Of a stretch of 64,000 bases of DNA, positions 1-7,100 are shown piece after piece. The DNA is from a virus. Every line of letters begins with the position of its first letter. Positions within the stretch are counted from its first letter, which is position 1. The stretch spans positions 22,894-86,893 of the IMG/VR virus record IMGVR_UViG_3300037222_000084; one strand, given 5' to 3'. Both the position numbers and the translations under genes were made by a program. Below the pieces are notes generated by a model, which saw nothing but the letters and a program-made list of their open reading frames with translations, did not search any database and was not told the origin of the DNA.

Positions 1-181
1 CCGATAAGCAAAGCGAAGCAGCACTTCGTGTATATCACATCTCAGTCAGTTTTAAAGCAGCGTTTTAGCAATTATTTTTAAGCTACATTTTTAACTACCC
101 GTAATATTTGGCTTAAACTATAAAATATTTATTTTCTTGCGTTAGCTTTGGCTTTGGTATAATCTACAAACGAGGTGAAAA
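1..181. other. Leading non-coding stretch
   Basis: No open frame with a plausible start is seen here. A small hairpin (CGAAG/CTTCG near 14-28) has no T-tract. The only functional signal I can support is the promoter at 137-163. Confidence 0.5.
137..163 (+). promoter_or_regulatory. sigma70-type promoter with extended -10
   Basis: TATAAT at 158-163 is preceded by TG plus one base, an extended -10. A weak -35 (TTGCGT, 137-142) sits 15 bp upstream. It would start transcription about 10 nt before the GAGGTG ribosome site of the first gene. Confidence 0.6.
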
Positions 182-454
182 ATGTTCATACCACTAGAAA
201 ATCCGATTGTATGTGGCTACAAATTATTGGACCTGACCACCCACTACGAACTGCACTGGCGTAAGGGTGTCTTTCGTGGCGATCTCAAAAAGATAACCAC
301 CTATGCTGTCCTTGAACTTGGCTTTGAGACTGATGAGATCGAGCTAGCCGTACTGGAAATGAACAAGCATTTTCACAACGGATCAGAGTTTGGTATGATG
401 CGTCGATTCATGTTTACTTTTGAGACCAACGAAACCAATATGAAACTGCACTAG
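182..454 (+). CDS. Hypothetical protein, 90 aa
   Basis: I do not recognise this small protein. It is acidic to neutral, has no signal peptide or membrane segment, and contains several aromatic residues and a short helical stretch rich in Glu and Leu. The ATG follows a clear GAGGTG Shine-Dalgarno site, and the strong promoter at 137-163 lies directly upstream, so it is the first gene of the 182-1465 operon. The next gene starts 8 nt after its stop. Confidence 0.65.
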   Translation: MFIPLENPIVCGYKLLDLTTHYELHWRKGVFRGDLKKITTYAVLELGFETDEIELAVLEMNKHFHNGSEFGMMRRFMFTFETNETNMKLH

Positions 455-462
455 GAGATATC

Positions 463-783
463 GTGGAAGATTTTGACAAGGCTAGATGCATATTCTTAAC
501 GTTAATGGCGACCTTCATCGTCGCCATGCTTGTCTACTGCTTTTATCCGTTCAAGCCAGACTATATGGTTGGAGAATGTGGAGCTTTAAGACCACGAAGC
601 GAGCCTTGGGAAACACGAGACCTGTACGTAGACAAGATTCTGGAAGTTGGCAATAAGCATTACCGGCTAGCTGCTTTGAATCATACTAACCTACAAGCTT
701 ATCCAGAAGTAGAAGAGATTAGGCTTTTCGATAGGATTTATAAGAAAGTTGAATGTCCACCCGAACTAAAGGAAGTAAAATGA
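463..783 (+). CDS. Hypothetical single-pass membrane protein
   Basis: 106 aa starting with GTG behind a TAGGAG ribosome site. Residues about 10-28 form a hydrophobic segment (IFLTLMATFIVAMLVYCFY), so the protein is probably anchored in the inner membrane with its C-terminus outside. Three cysteines lie in the remaining part. Its stop codon overlaps the start of the next gene (ATGA), indicating translational coupling. Function unknown. Confidence 0.65.
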   Translation: MEDFDKARCIFLTLMATFIVAMLVYCFYPFKPDYMVGECGALRPRSEPWETRDLYVDKILEVGNKHYRLAALNHTNLQAYPEVEEIRLFDRIYKKVECPPELKEVK

Positions 784-1175
784 AAAAGAAAGCATTAAAG
801 AAACTATCCCAAGCGTTACGATCTGGTCAATTTCAACAGTATCGCGGATCATGCTACAACACTAAGACTGGAGAATATTGCGTACTTGGTGTGGCCAACA
901 GCGTATTCGGCGGATTGACTGGTAAAGAACAGTCGGAGCTATATAGCCTTAGCGAATATACGGTTAAGGCTGTTGGGTTCTCAGATGAAATGCCATATTT
1001 CTTGGGAGTTGCCTTGCATATCCTTAATGATGGCGACTACAACGGGAAAGACTGGCTGAATACCTCCGATAAAGAAATTGGAGCTTTGACTTTCGACGAA
1101 TTGGCTGATCTGATTGACATTGCTTTGTTAGATGGTCCTAAAAAGTATTTCCACAAAAAAGGTGCAACTCTATGA
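780..1175 (+). CDS. Hypothetical phage protein, 131 aa
   Basis: The start chosen is the ATG at 780, which overlaps the previous stop as ATGA and has GGAAG upstream; a longer frame from 753 would overlap the preceding gene by 31 nt. The basic N-terminus (KKKALKKLSQALRSG) is followed by CYNTKTGEYCVLGVA, a pattern I associate with uncharacterised small phage proteins carrying a CVLGV-type segment. No catalytic motif is visible. Confidence 0.65.
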   Translation: MKKKALKKLSQALRSGQFQQYRGSCYNTKTGEYCVLGVANSVFGGLTGKEQSELYSLSEYTVKAVGFSDEMPYFLGVALHILNDGDYNGKDWLNTSDKEIGALTFDELADLIDIALLDGPKKYFHKKGATL

Positions 1176-1465
1176 AATTCTTAATCATTACCCTTTTATT
1201 CTTGGCTGGCTGTGCTAAGTCCAACCCTACGACTACTTGCAGCATGAACTATAGCTGCTACAGCAGCAACATCGGTGGGTTCAATCTACTTTGCGTTGCG
1301 CAGTACGGCACGGGAACACGCTCTGGATCATTCACGGACCAAGACTCTGGCACTGCCGGTAACGAATGTGAAGCATGGGAGTTTGCGTTCATCAACTCAT
1401 ACGGATCTACTAGCTACCCATACGCGCATCCATCTGTAACTCAGTGTACTTGTTCTAGCAATTAG
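1172..1465 (+). CDS. Small Cys-rich lipoprotein
   Basis: 97 aa. The N-terminus is a classic lipoprotein signal: MKF, a hydrophobic core, then the lipobox LAGC, so Cys14 would be lipidated. The mature part is polar and rich in Cys, Ser, Tyr and Gly, with three cysteines near the C-terminus that could form disulphides in the periplasm. It overlaps the previous gene by ATGA and ends the first operon. A phage lipoprotein could act in superinfection exclusion or lysis, but nothing here decides this. Confidence 0.65.
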   Translation: MKFLIITLLFLAGCAKSNPTTTCSMNYSCYSSNIGGFNLLCVAQYGTGTRSGSFTDQDSGTAGNECEAWEFAFINSYGSTSYPYAHPSVTQCTCSSN

Positions 1466-1468
1466 ATT

Positions 1469-1556
1469 ATGCTGGCGTCCAGGTCGATGGTAGACTGCGT
1501 AGAGTACCTACAGGGGCACCTTAGCTACGCCACCAGGCCAGCATTTAAGTTTTTGG
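1469..1556. terminator. Structured terminator between convergent genes
   Basis: An 8-bp helix ATGCTGGC (1469-1476) / GCCAGCAT (1537-1544) encloses a second helix GCGTAG (1497-1502) / CTACGC (1525-1530) and is followed by TTAAGTTTTT. It lies exactly between the plus operon and the convergent minus genes. The enclosed branch makes it larger than a simple terminator. Confidence 0.5.
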
Positions 1557-1898
1557 ATCTTGATAGTAGATTGGCAATTCGGGTAGCGGCACAGACTGAC
1601 CACTCATTGAATGGGTACAGTCTCCGCAGAAGTTCAATATGCCATTTGTTAAGATGTAATGACAAACGAAAGGTAGTGCCTTTCCGTTAGCGTCTAGTTT
1701 CCATTCCCCAGTCCACTGACCATTCTCATCGGTTATGGTTTGAACGCCTGAATGTTTGAAGCTTGGAGTGAATGTTGGCTTATTGAGGTCGCCGTTGAAT
1801 GCCCATGTGTCTGGTAGAGAATGCGTCTCTTTACAGGCTGGACACCAATGCATGTAACCGTCTGTCTTCCTACGAAGGTAGGGACTGACTTGGCCCAT
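1545..1898 (-). CDS. DUF6527-like zinc-binding phage protein
   Basis: 117 aa. The HWCPACKETHSLP stretch followed by WAFNG and PTFTPS, then a C-terminal CHYILTNGILNFCGDCTHSMSGQSV segment, matches what I know of the small DUF6527 family of phage proteins: a CxxC knuckle, a PTFTPS loop, a CxH, and a GDCxH ending. Four cysteines and two histidines could bind zinc. Its biochemical role is unknown. It is the last gene of a three-gene minus operon whose genes abut (1898, 2221). Confidence 0.6.
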   Translation of the reverse strand: MGQVSPYLRRKTDGYMHWCPACKETHSLPDTWAFNGDLNKPTFTPSFKHSGVQTITDENGQWTGEWKLDANGKALPFVCHYILTNGILNFCGDCTHSMSGQSVPLPELPIYYQDPKT

Positions 1899-2221
1899 TA
1901 GGATTTCTTTTTATACCAATCATCAGCGACTGGCTTTTCTTGACTTGGCAAGTCATTCGACTGTTTTACTAAAGCGTCTGCTTGAGCATTGTCAGCGTTT
2001 TCCTGGGCTTGCAGGATGTTGCTAGCTGCGGTAGCCGCAGTGACTTCAGCCTTAGACTTAGCTGCCAACAGGCTAATCATTAAGCTAGAACCTTTAGCGA
2101 TCAAAACCAAAACACCAAAGATAAACAGGAAGATACGGTCGTTAGCCCACATGAATTTTAGGTCGGCCTGTAGACGAGCCCAGAACAGCGACAGTGCAGA
2201 TTTTACATCTTGTGCGTTCAT
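1898..2221 (-). CDS. Hypothetical membrane protein with Ala-rich coil
   Basis: 107 aa, starting with ATG that touches the stop of the gene upstream. Residues about 29-53 form one membrane helix (IFLFIFGVLVLIAKG...). The C-terminal half is Ala/Gln/Asp-rich and probably helical. With the adjacent coiled-coil membrane protein it could form an envelope complex, for example of spanin or lysis-control type, but this is inference from layout only. Confidence 0.6.
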   Translation of the reverse strand: MNAQDVKSALSLFWARLQADLKFMWANDRIFLFIFGVLVLIAKGSSLMISLLAAKSKAEVTAATAASNILQAQENADNAQADALVKQSNDLPSQEKPVADDWYKKKS

Positions 2222-2595
2222 TACTTCTTACCTACCATTTTGGTCAAAAGATCAATCAATCCAGAGTGTTGCTGTCTCAACTCATCGCGCAGGTTCTCGA
2301 TTTTATCGCCTAAGTTCTTGATTTCACTAGTATAAGTAGCTTTTAAATGATCCATGTCTTTATTCACTGAGACTTCTAAGCTATTGATTTTAACAGACAA
2401 AGCTTCGATTTTAGCTTCTAGCTTGGCTTTGATGACCGCATCGTCTTCCTTAGCTGCCTGAATGACTTTGGCGGCATATTCATCACGTTCCTTCCTAAAG
2501 TTCTTAAAAACCTTTTGAAGCGTAACTACAAGCGTGGCTATGCCAATCGCTAATCCAAGGGCACCATAATACTGAGCTTCGCCAAATTCCATCAT
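2221..2595 (-). CDS. Membrane-anchored coiled-coil protein
   Basis: 124 aa. A single membrane helix (about residues 9-27) is followed by a long, heptad-rich, charged coiled coil reaching the C-terminus. This is the topology of an Rz-like inner-membrane spanin, though no family match is claimed. The ATG (or the second ATG one codon on) has no Shine-Dalgarno site, and the promoter block at 2600-2608 ends 4 nt before it, suggesting a leaderless mRNA. Confidence 0.6.
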   Translation of the reverse strand: MMEFGEAQYYGALGLAIGIATLVVTLQKVFKNFRKERDEYAAKVIQAAKEDDAVIKAKLEAKIEALSVKINSLEVSVNKDMDHLKATYTSEIKNLGDKIENLRDELRQQHSGLIDLLTKMVGKK

Positions 2596-2599
2596 AGTT

Positions 2600-2608
2600 T
2601 AAAGATTG
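2600..2608 (-). promoter_or_regulatory. Recurring promoter block (CAATCTTTA)
   Basis: Read on the minus strand this is CAATCTTTA, one of about ten copies of ACAATCTT(T)A seen upstream of mainly virion-type genes. It lies 4 nt before the ATG at 2595 and diverges from the plus-strand tRNA promoter. Confidence 0.45.
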
Positions 2609-2609
2609 T

Positions 2610-2637
2610 TTGACTTCGTGGAAACATGTGCTATAGT
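2610..2637 (+). promoter_or_regulatory. Promoter for the tRNA/holin operon
   Basis: TTGACT (2610-2615), 16-bp spacer, TATAGT (2632-2637) preceded by TGC, an extended -10. Predicted start about 2644, a few bases before the tRNA-like sequence. Confidence 0.65.
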
Positions 2638-2646
2638 CACTGGTAT

Positions 2647-2728
2647 GGCCCCTGTAGCTCAGTTGGTAAGAGCGAACCCCATAGTGGGTGGTAAGAAGTG
2701 CGTGGGTTCAAATCCCATCAGAAGGCCA
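2647..2728 (+). tRNA. Degenerate tRNA (CAU-like anticodon loop)
   Basis: The D-arm GCTC-AGTTGGTAA-GAGC (2657-2673) and T-arm GTGGG-TTCAAAT-CCCAT (2702-2718) are canonical, and the 5' end resembles bacterial tRNA-Ile2/Met. The acceptor pairs only as GGCC/GGCC plus CT/AG with a 1x2 internal loop, and the anticodon arm is best drawn as ACCC/GGGT with a 6-nt loop CATAGT. It may be a decaying tRNA or a tRNA-like structure. Identity is uncertain; CAT is the only recognisable triplet. Confidence 0.5.
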
Positions 2729-2741
2729 TTTAAGGAGACGT

Positions 2742-3035
2742 ATGCGTCAAAAACTTGCTGATTTCTTCAATGCTTTCTTGGACTTACAGAAAGCCCTCAT
2801 CATGTTGCTTCTAATAATCATTGGGGTGACTTTCAGGGTGCTTAATCTGATCTCCGGTAGCGACATGGTTGACCTGCTTAAGAACACCGTGATAGCCTTC
2901 TTTGCGGTCCATGCTACGCAGCATATCGTGTCCACAGTCAACTCCTATTACAACAATAAGAATGCGCCAGACGACCCGCCAGACGATCCTAGTGACCCAT
3001 CTACGCCTCCGCCGCCACCTGGAGTTAAGCTGTGA
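2742..3035 (+). CDS. Holin-like two-helix membrane protein
   Basis: 97 aa from the ATG at 2742, which has a perfect AAGGAG site 6 nt upstream; a longer frame would run through the tRNA. Two hydrophobic helices (about residues 17-38 and 45-62) separated by a short polar turn, followed by a Pro/Asp-rich charged tail, resemble class II/III holins. The following genes also encode small envelope proteins, consistent with a lysis cassette, but no endolysin is adjacent, so this is a topology-based call. Confidence 0.5.
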   Translation: MRQKLADFFNAFLDLQKALIMLLLIIIGVTFRVLNLISGSDMVDLLKNTVIAFFAVHATQHIVSTVNSYYNNKNAPDDPPDDPSDPSTPPPPPGVKL

Positions 3036-3208
3036 GCTGGAAGAAGCCTAAATGGGAAAAACCTAGAGTATTTGTGAATAGAAAAACAGGTGAGCTTATC
3101 GTAGCCCGTTACATGGTGTCAGTAGGTTGGTGGGGAGAAGTCTTGGGAAAAATTGAAATCTATTCAGGAATAGATGAAACGCAACACGTAGATTGTGGTG
3201 AATTATGA
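3032..3208 (+). CDS. Small Trp-rich hypothetical protein
   Basis: 58 aa, GTG start overlapping the previous stop (GTGA) and stop overlapping the next ATG (ATGA). The frame fills the gap exactly, beginning MSWKKPKWEKPRVFVNRKTG and ending with Cys-Gly-Glu-Leu. It is basic at the N-terminus with four tryptophans and has no membrane helix. The precise coupling on both sides is the main evidence that it is real. Confidence 0.6.
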   Translation: MSWKKPKWEKPRVFVNRKTGELIVARYMVSVGWWGEVLGKIEIYSGIDETQHVDCGEL

Positions 3209-3498
3209 GCCCAAACAAAGGCCTACTCAAATTTGCGATTGCGCTATGTCTCATCTTTGCACTCAGCAGGTTGGTTGAATTCATATACATTCATATCCCA
3301 CCGCACAAGGTAGGAGAGTGTTTCGTAATACCTGGCGTTACCGGATTGACAGCCAAGATAATCCATAACTTTCCGATAGATGGATTCTCCGACGTAGAAA
3401 TGACCTTCACATACAGACAATCCACGATAACCGATACTGCATTGGCCACGTTTACAGAACAGCGCCAAGACTTTGGAGAGAAAACCACATGTCTATAG
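3205..3498 (+). CDS. Hypothetical exported/membrane-anchored protein
   Basis: 97 aa. An N-terminal hydrophobic helix (about residues 8-28, KFAIALCLIFALSRLVEFIYI) would act as an uncleaved signal anchor. The remainder is a small soluble domain with two cysteines. It overlaps its neighbours on both sides (ATGA at 3205; 10 nt at 3489), so it is part of the 2742-3890 operon. Possible spanin partner, unproven. Confidence 0.6.
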   Translation: MSPNKGLLKFAIALCLIFALSRLVEFIYIHIPPHKVGECFVIPGVTGLTAKIIHNFPIDGFSDVEMTFTYRQSTITDTALATFTEQRQDFGEKTTCL

Positions 3499-3890
3499 CC
3501 AAAATCGTTTCTTTAGTTGCCGCGTTAGCCATGTTCTCGAATACTGCATTTGCTGGCTGTGATTGGTCTACGATTGTAGCCAATTCAGATGGTACATATA
3601 CCTATTCAAAGACCTTGAATTTATGTGTGGGAAATTTAGTGCAAGACAACGCTACCAAGGCTCAGCAGGTTAGCGATCTGAATAAGGCGATCACTTTGAA
3701 GGACGCTGCTATTACCAAGTCGGACGCCAGGGCTCAACTTTGGCAGGACACTAGCTTAAAGTTAGAATCTAATATTCAGTCGATTGATTCTTATAAGAGC
3801 ACAAGCAATTGGGCATACTTTGCCCTTGGTGCATTGACGATCATTGGTGCAGGCGTAGCCGCAGCGCAAGTACACAGCTTAGGACGCTAG
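3489..3890 (+). CDS. Secreted protein with C-terminal membrane helix
   Basis: 133 aa. A cleavable signal peptide ends at AFA-GC (about residue 22). The mature protein has a Cys pair (CDWST, LNLCVG), an Ala/Lys/Asp-rich helical region about residues 50-95, and a C-terminal hydrophobic helix (WAYFALGALTIIGAGVAAA). This places most of the chain in the periplasm, anchored at the C-terminus. Last gene of the rightward group; a role in lysis is plausible from context only. Confidence 0.6.
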   Translation: MSIAKIVSLVAALAMFSNTAFAGCDWSTIVANSDGTYTYSKTLNLCVGNLVQDNATKAQQVSDLNKAITLKDAAITKSDARAQLWQDTSLKLESNIQSIDSYKSTSNWAYFALGALTIIGAGVAAAQVHSLGR

Positions 3891-4159
3891 TCCTTTATCC
3901 AATTCCAAAGTTCATAGTCCGTTACGTCTATACCGTTAAGAATAGACGAAACACAATGGTTGGTCTGTTTGGCTAGAATCCAAGCAGCAGTATCAACGAA
4001 TTTTTTTGCCGGATATACAAACCATTTAGCTTTTCCAGAAAAGAAAGCCCTTCCTAGTCTTGAGCTTATAGTTTCTTCTGGAGAACCCAAAAGTAAAATA
4101 TTTGCAAATTCGTCTATCCCTAGAAGGATGTTGAAATAATAGCGAGAAACCCTGTTCAT
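3887..4159 (-). CDS. Small phage protein with SPEETISSRLGR motif
   Basis: 90 aa. The segment LLLGSPEETISSRLGRAFFSG resembles a widespread short phage protein in which a (G)GxPxETxSxRxGR motif follows a hydrophobic start and which usually sits in lysis regions. Function is not established. It converges with the preceding gene (4-nt overlap of the 3' ends) and lies directly downstream of the tail fibre on the same strand. Confidence 0.6.
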   Translation of the reverse strand: MNRVSRYYFNILLGIDEFANILLLGSPEETISSRLGRAFFSGKAKWFVYPAKKFVDTAAWILAKQTNHCVSSILNGIDVTDYELWNWIKD

Positions 4160-4184
4160 ATTGGTTATTGTCCTTGTTATCGTA

Positions 4185-7100
4185 TTACTGAGTTTCTATA
4201 ACGTGATAATTCCACTGAAGAACATCTGTGGCGACTCCAGCAGATGCAAAGTTTATAGAAAATCCTGCTGTAGTTGATGTCACATACACTCCAAATATCA
4301 CGACGTTTTGTGCAGTCGTCGCATTGGTAGGCGTAATGACCACAATTGGAGCAACTCCGTATGCCGCATTGAAATTGACCGTAGTCTGCACTCCAGACGA
4401 CAGTGTGCCAATTGAACCCAAAGTAAGATTAACAACCCCTGCCGTATCCGTAGCATTGGCGACAGTACTTGTAGCTCCTGTACCAGCGTTGGCATTTACC
4501 GAAGCTGTGGGAGCGGTAGTTTGCGTTGACTTTATGTGACCGTTGTTTACGATCAAAACAGCGTCTGTAGACGCTACTGCTCCATTTAGTAAGCCAGCAT
4601 TGAGGTTGCTGTATACGAAGCTCCAATTGGCAGCCGTTGTTGGCGTTGCCACCAGTGCCGTAGCTACTAACTCTGTTTCAGATGCCATTGCTTGAATGAC
4701 GCTAGCGTTGGAAGACTGGACCGTAACAACACCCGTACTACTGTTAACAATCGTAAAGGTATCACCAGCAACTATACTTGTGGTTGGCAATTTTACGATT
4801 TGAGTTGTAACACCAGTGAAATACTGTTGAGCCTTAGAGCCCACCACCAAAGTGGTTGTTCCAGCAGCGGTCGCAGTAGTCGCAAAGCCTGATATAAAGC
4901 GATTCGCCGACATGTTTAGGTTGGCATCCCAACCAGCCCAAGAAGAAGCTGTTGCGGCAATAGTCACTGCGGTTTTCGCAGTTCCACCATTTGCAATGGG
5001 TAAGGCAGTGCCAGATAAAGTTACCGCCAACGTGCCAGATGTTGTGATGGGAGAACCAGCAATAGATAAAAATGCTGGAACGGACATCGCTACAGATGTA
5101 ACTGTTCCAGAGCCGCCTACGGTAGTCCAAGTAGGAGCGGCGGTTCCGCCACCAGATGTTAAAATCTGTCCCACGGTTCCGTTGGCCAAAAGCGCTGTTG
5201 TATTTACCGCCGTTTGATACGGTATAGAACCACCAAGTCCACCAGCAATATTCGTGGCGGTAGTTGCAGTCGTTGCACTTGTAGCGGTTGCGGCATTGCC
5301 GGTTGTACTTTGGTTAAGCGTAGGAATATCCGCAGCAACGATTAATCGAGCAGTTGGAGCGCCCGCCGAACCGTTAGGTGCGGCCAAGAAAGTGTTAGCA
5401 GCTTGAGACTGGAAGGTTAAAGTTCGAGTAGCTAGAGTGTAAGTGAACGGATTTGCCGTAACAACTGCTGCCGCCCAGTTCAAACCATCTGCGGCTGCCG
5501 AGTTAGCAACCAAGACGTTTCCATTGGCACCTACAGCAAGAACTGAGTCTCCTCCTACATTATTGGTGAGTAAACCACCTTTGACGCCAACGGCATCTAC
5601 GTGTTTGTAGAAATCAATATTCAATTCAGTTGAACTGATAGATTTACCGACGCCTACATACGTATCGTTGAATGGAGACGGTAGTGGAGAGATTTTTCCA
5701 GCAGTATTATCTATGTACTGTTCATAGCCAACAAATGGGCCGAAGCTGAATCCATTCATGTAGCCGCTTATGTAAATGTCTGCGACTGAACCAACAATAT
5801 TTGTGGCAAATCCCAGCATAACGCCAGGATCGCCAGAAATTGAGCCAGCCGCACCAGTAATAGTGGCTGGAACCCATTGCTGAGCGCCATCGGTCCACAT
5901 AACAACCATATGGTCTGTTACTGCACCGCTGATAGGGTTAGCCAAAAGGACGAGCGATGGAACTTGCGTAGCCGCCACAGCGTTAAGAACTCTATTGAGA
6001 AGAAAATTGTCTAATTGTAGATCCCACGCTGTAGCACTTGTGGTAGCGATGTGGAGAATGAGTCGATAATTTACGCTGTTCGCAGATGCTTTAAATTGAC
6101 CCACGAAAGTTTTAATGGTGCTTACGGGACCCTTTAAGGTTCTTAGCGGAACTACTGGGATTAAAACTGCGTTGGTAATATCGTAGACAAACACTTGTAC
6201 GTCAGAACTTGCGCCAAGAACCATTCCAGAAGAACCGTCATAGGCAAATGAAACTTGAAGTGTTTGGCCCTTATCTAGACTATTGATTATAAAATCTGTG
6301 CTTACGCCTTCGCCTTCGCGATTAGCTGCGTCCTTGCCGAGATCAAAACTAGCAGTTCCTATAATAGGATTGACCAAAGTTCTAGTGAATGTAACGCCCG
6401 TTACAACTCCGCCAGTTCCATCTACAGGCGCAACGTCTCCGCCATTAGCGGTGATATTGGCACCAGTTTCGTATTGCAAATTACCGGCTACCCCAGTAAT
6501 AGCAGCTGTGGCTAAAGCTACTGCTCCAGGAACGGCATCCCATGCAGCCTTAAGCTGTGTTGCTGTGGGGTTATTCGCTACAGTAGGTCCGTTATACCAA
6601 GCAACGGTGACGTGGGTAGACGACACAACCGTAACCAAAGGAGTAAGATAACTCTGTGTAGCATGAAATATGTAGTCGATGTCGATGCCATTACCAGCCG
6701 ACCCAGATGCAACTGCCGTAAACGTAATATCTTGTGCCACAACGAAGGCGGAAGCTGGATTACCCTGATCGTTATATAGATTCCATCCGGTCGTATTGAC
6801 TTCGGCATCTGGATTGGTTATATAATTGCCACGAGAAGCGTCAAGCTTATTGTTGAACGTGCTCCAATCTGCGGCTAACAAATATCCGTTGTGAGTCGCA
6901 TCTGCTACGTGCTGAGCAATAGAAGTGCCACTGCCGATGACAGCGCCTGTTCCGCCCGTAATAGTGATTCCATCAGTGCCTGCATCGGTGAGATTACCAA
7001 ATGTCAAAGCTGCTTGCTTATTGTTAAAAGTTGACCAGTCTGTTCCAGAAAGGGCACCTGTTACTCCAGCAGAAGCAATTCCTAGGCTTAATATTTGACC

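Noticed and set aside
1469-1544. tRNA call for the 76-nt convergent hairpin
   Set aside because: It has an acceptor-like helix and the right size but no T-loop (TTCRA) on either strand.
1469-1690. 73-codon plus-strand frame after the lipoprotein
   Set aside because: It runs through the structured terminator and then opposite the DUF6527-like gene.
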